Shown piece by piece: positions 5,776 through 7,769 of a stretch of 7,769 bases of DNA. The notes under the pieces were generated by a model, which saw only the letters and a program-made list of their open reading frames with translations, ran no database searches and had not been told where the DNA came from. Positions within the stretch are counted from its first letter, which is position 1, and each line of letters begins with the position of its first letter. The DNA is from Clostridia bacterium (GTDB lineage Bacteria > Bacillota > Clostridia > Christensenellales > Borkfalkiaceae): NCBI GenBank assembly GCA_900769545.1, contig CAAGGZ010000021.1, positions 1-7,769 of the forward strand, in the 5' to 3' direction. A program made the position numbers and the translations under genes.

Positions 5776-7092
5776 TTATACAAATATGACCATATAATGC
5801 GGTATAGAATATTTCACGTTATTTAACCCCACATTACCTTTAATAAACTTATACGCAATCGACGGCGCAAATTTTTTAATAAAACCGTTAAGTGTAACTG
5901 TACTTGTATTTCCCGCTTTTACTTCCACAGGCACCACTTCCCCAGCTTTTTCAATTAAAAATTCTAACTCGTGCTCGTTATCAGGCTTGTAATAGTATAA
6001 GTTATACCCGTTTTTTATAAGCGATTCCGCAATAATATTTTCGTAAATGCCACCTTTTGCATTACCCTTTATCGTATTATTAAGAATTGCTTTTTTCGTT
6101 TCAAAACCATACATAGCACACAATAGTCCCGTATCATTGATATACAATTTGAATTGTTCTTCTATCGAATTTGCCATCAATGGAAGATATGGTTCGTGAA
6201 CGTTATAACAAGCATGTACAAGATTGGAATCCTTTAACCATTGCACACTTCCTCCGTACTTCTTGCTCGTTTGTCCTTTTTCCACAGTTGCATATTGAAA
6301 CTTCGTAATTTCTTTTGCAAGTTGTTTAGGCACGGCATCATAACATCTTCTTACCTTTACTTTCTCCGCCCCTTTTGCGTGTTTTGAAATATCAAAACGG
6401 TAATTTTGAAGAATTCGCTCTTGAATAGCAGTTACTCTTGTAAAATCATGGTTTTGTACATAATCAAAAACGACCTCTGGCATACCGCCCACAACCATAT
6501 ACTCGCGAAAAAGTTCTTCATATTTTTTATTAATGTCATCAGGAACACGTTCTTTTTTATCAAAGTATTCCTTTAATATGGGTATTGCGTCTGCATACCC
6601 TTCCGCCCAAAGAAACTCTTCAAAGTCCAACGAATACATCGTTAAGAATTCTTCATATCCCGTTGGAACGGATTCCGGCTCTTCCACGTTTTCGTCCGCA
6701 TCTTCACCGTAAGTTAACCCAAGTAAACTCCCTGACGTTATAATATCGAATCTACCGTCTTCCGCCAAAAACTTTAATGCTGTTCTCGCTCTTCCGCAAG
6801 CTTGAATTTCATCAAGAAATATCAACGTTTTGTTAGTAATCAAACGAACTCCTCGCATTTGCGCCGTCATACGTTTATAAATCGATTCCGCATCTAATTC
6901 AGCATTAAATATCTCTTTTAATTCCTTGTTTTTAATAAAATTAATTTCGATGAAACTATCGTATTCGTTTTTACCAAACTCACGCACAAGGTACGTTTTT
7001 CCTACTTGCCTTGCACCATTTATCATTAAACAATTCTTCGAGTGTTTTTCTTTCCATTCTAAAAGATTTTTATATGCCTTTCTTTTTAACAT
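5776..7092 (-). CDS. AAA_14/DUF4143 family ATPase, second copy
   Basis: A 438-residue ATPase of the same broad class as the gene at 446-1675 but clearly a different subfamily. Walker A GARQVGKTY is at 26-34, Walker B LIFLDEIQ at 90-97, the sensor-like ITSGSLLG at 118-125. The DUF4143 half shows REYMVVGGMPEVV (196-208), LYINDTGLLCAMYG (316-329), GGIYENIIAE (347-356) and a PD-(D/E)XK-like end (HELEFLI at 374-380, then PVEVKAG at 388-394 with E390 and K392). Length is normal and the gene is intact. Start: GAGGT lies 8 bases before the ATG. It is transcribed alone from a perfect consensus promoter with three repeats directly upstream. Function unknown; no toxin or partner gene is beside it. Confidence 0.93.
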   Translation of the reverse strand: MLKRKAYKNLLEWKEKHSKNCLMINGARQVGKTYLVREFGKNEYDSFIEINFIKNKELKEIFNAELDAESIYKRMTAQMRGVRLITNKTLIFLDEIQACGRARTALKFLAEDGRFDIITSGSLLGLTYGEDADENVEEPESVPTGYEEFLTMYSLDFEEFLWAEGYADAIPILKEYFDKKERVPDDINKKYEELFREYMVVGGMPEVVFDYVQNHDFTRVTAIQERILQNYRFDISKHAKGAEKVKVRRCYDAVPKQLAKEITKFQYATVEKGQTSKKYGGSVQWLKDSNLVHACYNVHEPYLPLMANSIEEQFKLYINDTGLLCAMYGFETKKAILNNTIKGNAKGGIYENIIAESLIKNGYNLYYYKPDNEHELEFLIEKAGEVVPVEVKAGNTSTVTLNGFIKKFAPSIAYKFIKGNVGLNNVKYSIPHYMVIFV

Positions 7093-7113
7093 TTTGATTT
7101 ACCTCACGCCACC

Positions 7114-7142
7114 ATTATATCATCTTGAATCATCTTTGTCAA
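7114..7142 (-). promoter_or_regulatory. Perfect-consensus promoter of the second ATPase gene
   Basis: On the minus strand: TTGACA (7137-7142), 17 bases, TATAAT (7114-7119); all twelve bases match consensus. It lies about 22 bases before the start codon, giving a very short leader that holds only the ribosome binding site. Confidence 0.9.
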
Positions 7143-7143
7143 T

Positions 7144-7225
7144 AAAAAGGAATAGAATTGACTATCTTTTTTTGAAAAAAAGGAATAAAATCGGGTATTA
7201 ATATTTAATAAAAAAGGAATAAAAT
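7144..7225. repeat. Three iteron-like direct repeats abutting the promoter
   Basis: AAAAAGGAATAGAAT (7144-7158), AAAAAGGAATAAAAT (7177-7191) and AAAAAGGAATAAAAT (7211-7225) are spaced 33 and 34 bases start to start, about three helical turns. The first is one base from the -35 box. The spacers between them are not conserved. Because one interval is 34, the copies fall in different reading frames, so the conservation is at DNA level and not from a repeated peptide. They look like binding sites for a regulator. Confidence 0.75.
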
Positions 7226-7349
7226 TTGGATATTTATCCGAAGCCAAATGCGACAACCTTTGCTTATCCTCATAATTCAATAGTTCCTTACCTCCTCTCA
7301 AATTCTTCTTTGGGAAGTGTGTAAAAGCACAAAAAATACGTTATACGAA

Positions 7350-7383
7350 AAAATCCTTCCGTTTTTTAGACGCAAAGGATTTT
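7350..7383 (-). terminator. Possible minus-direction terminator
   Basis: AAAATCCTT (7350-7358) and AAGGATTTT (7375-7383) form a 9-bp perfect stem with a 16-base loop. On the minus strand the stem runs into a TTTTTT tract (complement of 7348-7353). No gene is present to its right on that strand, so it may be left from a lost gene. Confidence 0.5.
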
Positions 7384-7443
7384 GTGAAGTTCCCAAAAAG
7401 TTCCCAATGCTATGAACAACCTGATTTTCGTCAGGTTTTTCAA
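7371..7443 (+). repeat. Direct repeat, copy B
   Basis: Partner of 5591-5664. It contains two tandem AAGTTCCCAA-like units 11 bases apart (7388-7407) and the hairpin AACCTGA-TTTTCG-TCAGGTT (7418-7437) followed by T residues, a weak plus-direction terminator. The tandem GTTCCC units could be protein-binding sites. Confidence 0.6.
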
Positions 7444-7584
7444 GGGATTCACGGTTTTCACGCAAAAGCCTAAAACGGCGGAAAACCTTGGGAAAATCTG
7501 GGAAGCTATGAAAAATACAAGAAAAAGAGCAAAAGTCACATCTTTGTAAAAATTTCAATTTTGGGGCGTTTTTATATGTTTTTC

Positions 7585-7614
7585 GTGCAAAATTGCCCCG
7601 TTTTCGCACTTTTT
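7585..7614 (+). terminator. Weak terminator-like hairpin
   Basis: GTGCAAAA (7585-7592) pairs with TTTTCGCAC (7601-7609) with one bulged G, and five T follow (7610-7614). No plus-strand gene ends nearby, so its purpose is uncertain. Confidence 0.3.
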
Positions 7615-7653
7615 GAAAAATTTTTGTTTTTGTGAATTTGAAAGCGCATTTGC

Positions 7654-7708
7654 CTTAAAATCCCTCGGAGTAACATCCGTGCCGGTTCAAGTCCGGCCAG
7701 CGGCACCA
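7654..7708 (+). tRNA. 3' half of tRNA-Leu(UAA), probable attachment site
   Basis: The anticodon loop CTTAAAA (7654-7660) carries TAA for leucine. Then come the 3' anticodon strand TCCCT (7661-7665), a long type II variable arm CGGA-GTAACA-TCCG (7666-7679), the T arm GCCGG-TTCAAGT-CCGGC (7681-7697), the 3' acceptor strand CAGCGGC (7698-7704), discriminator A and CCA (7706-7708). The 5' half is missing: TTTGC before the loop cannot pair with TCCCT, and no GCCGCTG acceptor strand occurs upstream. A 3' half ending at CCA with its downstream hairpin intact is what remains when an element integrates into a tRNA 3' end, so this is read as the right attachment site; the intact gene should lie to the left of the window. 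Confidence 0.88.
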
Positions 7709-7717
7709 AATCAGTAT

Positions 7718-7758
7718 AATCCGAACCAAATACTTGTAACGAGTGAATGGTTCGGATT
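7718..7758 (+). terminator. Hairpin downstream of the tRNA-Leu end
   Basis: AATCCGAACCA (7718-7728) and TGGTTCGGATT (7748-7758) form an 11-bp perfect stem, extended inside by ACTTG/CGAGT (with a G-U pair) around a small loop. TTACTTTTACTC follows. It starts 9 bases after CCA and is probably the original terminator or 3' processing structure of tRNA-Leu, hence chromosomal rather than element DNA. The T run is interrupted, so terminator strength is uncertain. Confidence 0.6.
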
Positions 7759-7769
7759 TACTTTTACTC

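Larger units (their letters stand above)
7226..7653. other. Non-coding junction between ATPase unit and tRNA fragment
   Basis: About 430 bases without a gene I can support. It holds a minus-direction hairpin, direct repeat copy B with its hairpin, and a weak plus-direction hairpin. Open frames across it (minus 7298-7609, plus 7412-7549) lack ribosome binding sites and family resemblance. It is presumed to be the inner border of an integrated element and may carry integrase arm sites or a decayed gene. Confidence 0.5.

Noticed and set aside
7144..7225. CRISPR array
   Set aside because: Repeats are only 15 bp and AT-rich, there are three copies, spacers are 18-19 bases, and no cas gene is present; the position against a -35 box points to regulation.
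7104..7301. Minus-strand frame of 65 codons just upstream of the second ATPase, preceded by GGAGG-like bases
   Set aside because: Its second half is only the translation of the three DNA repeats and of the promoter. The repeats fall in different frames and the consensus promoter lies inside it, so it is not supported as a gene, although its first twenty codons look slightly protein-like.
7412..7549. Plus-strand frame of 45 codons (begins MNNLIFVRFF, lysine-rich end)
   Set aside because: No Shine-Dalgarno sequence, and its start lies in the hairpin of direct repeat copy B, which is not coding in copy A.
7298..7609. 103-codon minus-strand frame in the junction region
   Set aside because: No ribosome binding site, no recognisable domain, and it runs through two hairpins and the direct repeat. 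It was examined as an integrase C-terminus because an alternative frame reads LGTFWELHKI, but nothing before that resembles a recombinase.
7620..7708. A complete tRNA-Leu gene
   Set aside because: The bases before the anticodon loop vaguely resemble a D arm (GTGAATTTG, GCGCA), but there is no 5' acceptor strand to pair with CAGCGGC and the 5' anticodon strand does not pair, so only the 3' half is real.

Overview
The window is AT-rich bacterial DNA with strong AGGAGG-type ribosome binding sites, near-consensus sigma-70 promoters, stem-plus-U terminators and an encoded-CCA tRNA end. This style suggests an uncultured Bacillota (Clostridia-like) genome; that is inference from sequence style, not a species call. 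Nearly every gene lies on the minus strand, and most are typical accessory genes: toxin-antitoxin, DUF4143-type ATPases and small stress or nucleic-acid genes.

Layout, left to right. (1) Positions 1-320: a small XRE regulator with its own promoter, followed by the first ten codons of a downstream gene that leaves the window. (2) Positions 372-1788: an AAA_14/DUF4143 ATPase with a terminator after it, a perfect TTGACA-N17-TATAAT promoter before it, and a 13-bp inverted repeat just upstream of the -35 box. (3) Positions 1822-5145: a tight five-gene minus-strand operon in transcription order hipB-like antitoxin, hipA-like kinase toxin, Bcp peroxiredoxin, RlaP-type nucleotidyltransferase and MmcQ/YjbR protein. 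Its perfect consensus promoter is surrounded by symmetric operator-like repeats. (4) Positions 5244-5555: on the plus strand, the C-terminal remnant of a third DUF4143-type ATPase, broken exactly at the edge of an inverted repeat, with an intact terminator after it. (5) Positions 5591-7443: a second complete DUF4143 ATPase, again with a perfect promoter. Three iteron-like 15-bp repeats abut its -35 box, and the whole unit is bracketed by a diverged direct repeat of about 74 bp. (6) Positions 7226-7653: a non-coding junction. (7) Positions 7654-7769: the 3' half of tRNA-Leu(UAA), from anticodon loop to CCA, and a strong hairpin after it.

The tRNA half has no matching 5' half, which is the signature left by site-specific integration at a tRNA 3' end. 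The window therefore reads as the right-hand end of a genomic island, with an intact tRNA-Leu and probably an integrase expected to the left, outside the window. The cargo is a HipBA operon that has acquired oxidative-stress and nucleotidyl-transfer genes, plus a group of DUF4143 ATPase units (two intact, one dead). The two intact ones each carry a separate promoter with a different repeat pressed against the -35 box. Functions of the DUF4143 ATPases and of the operon's last two genes remain unassigned beyond family level.
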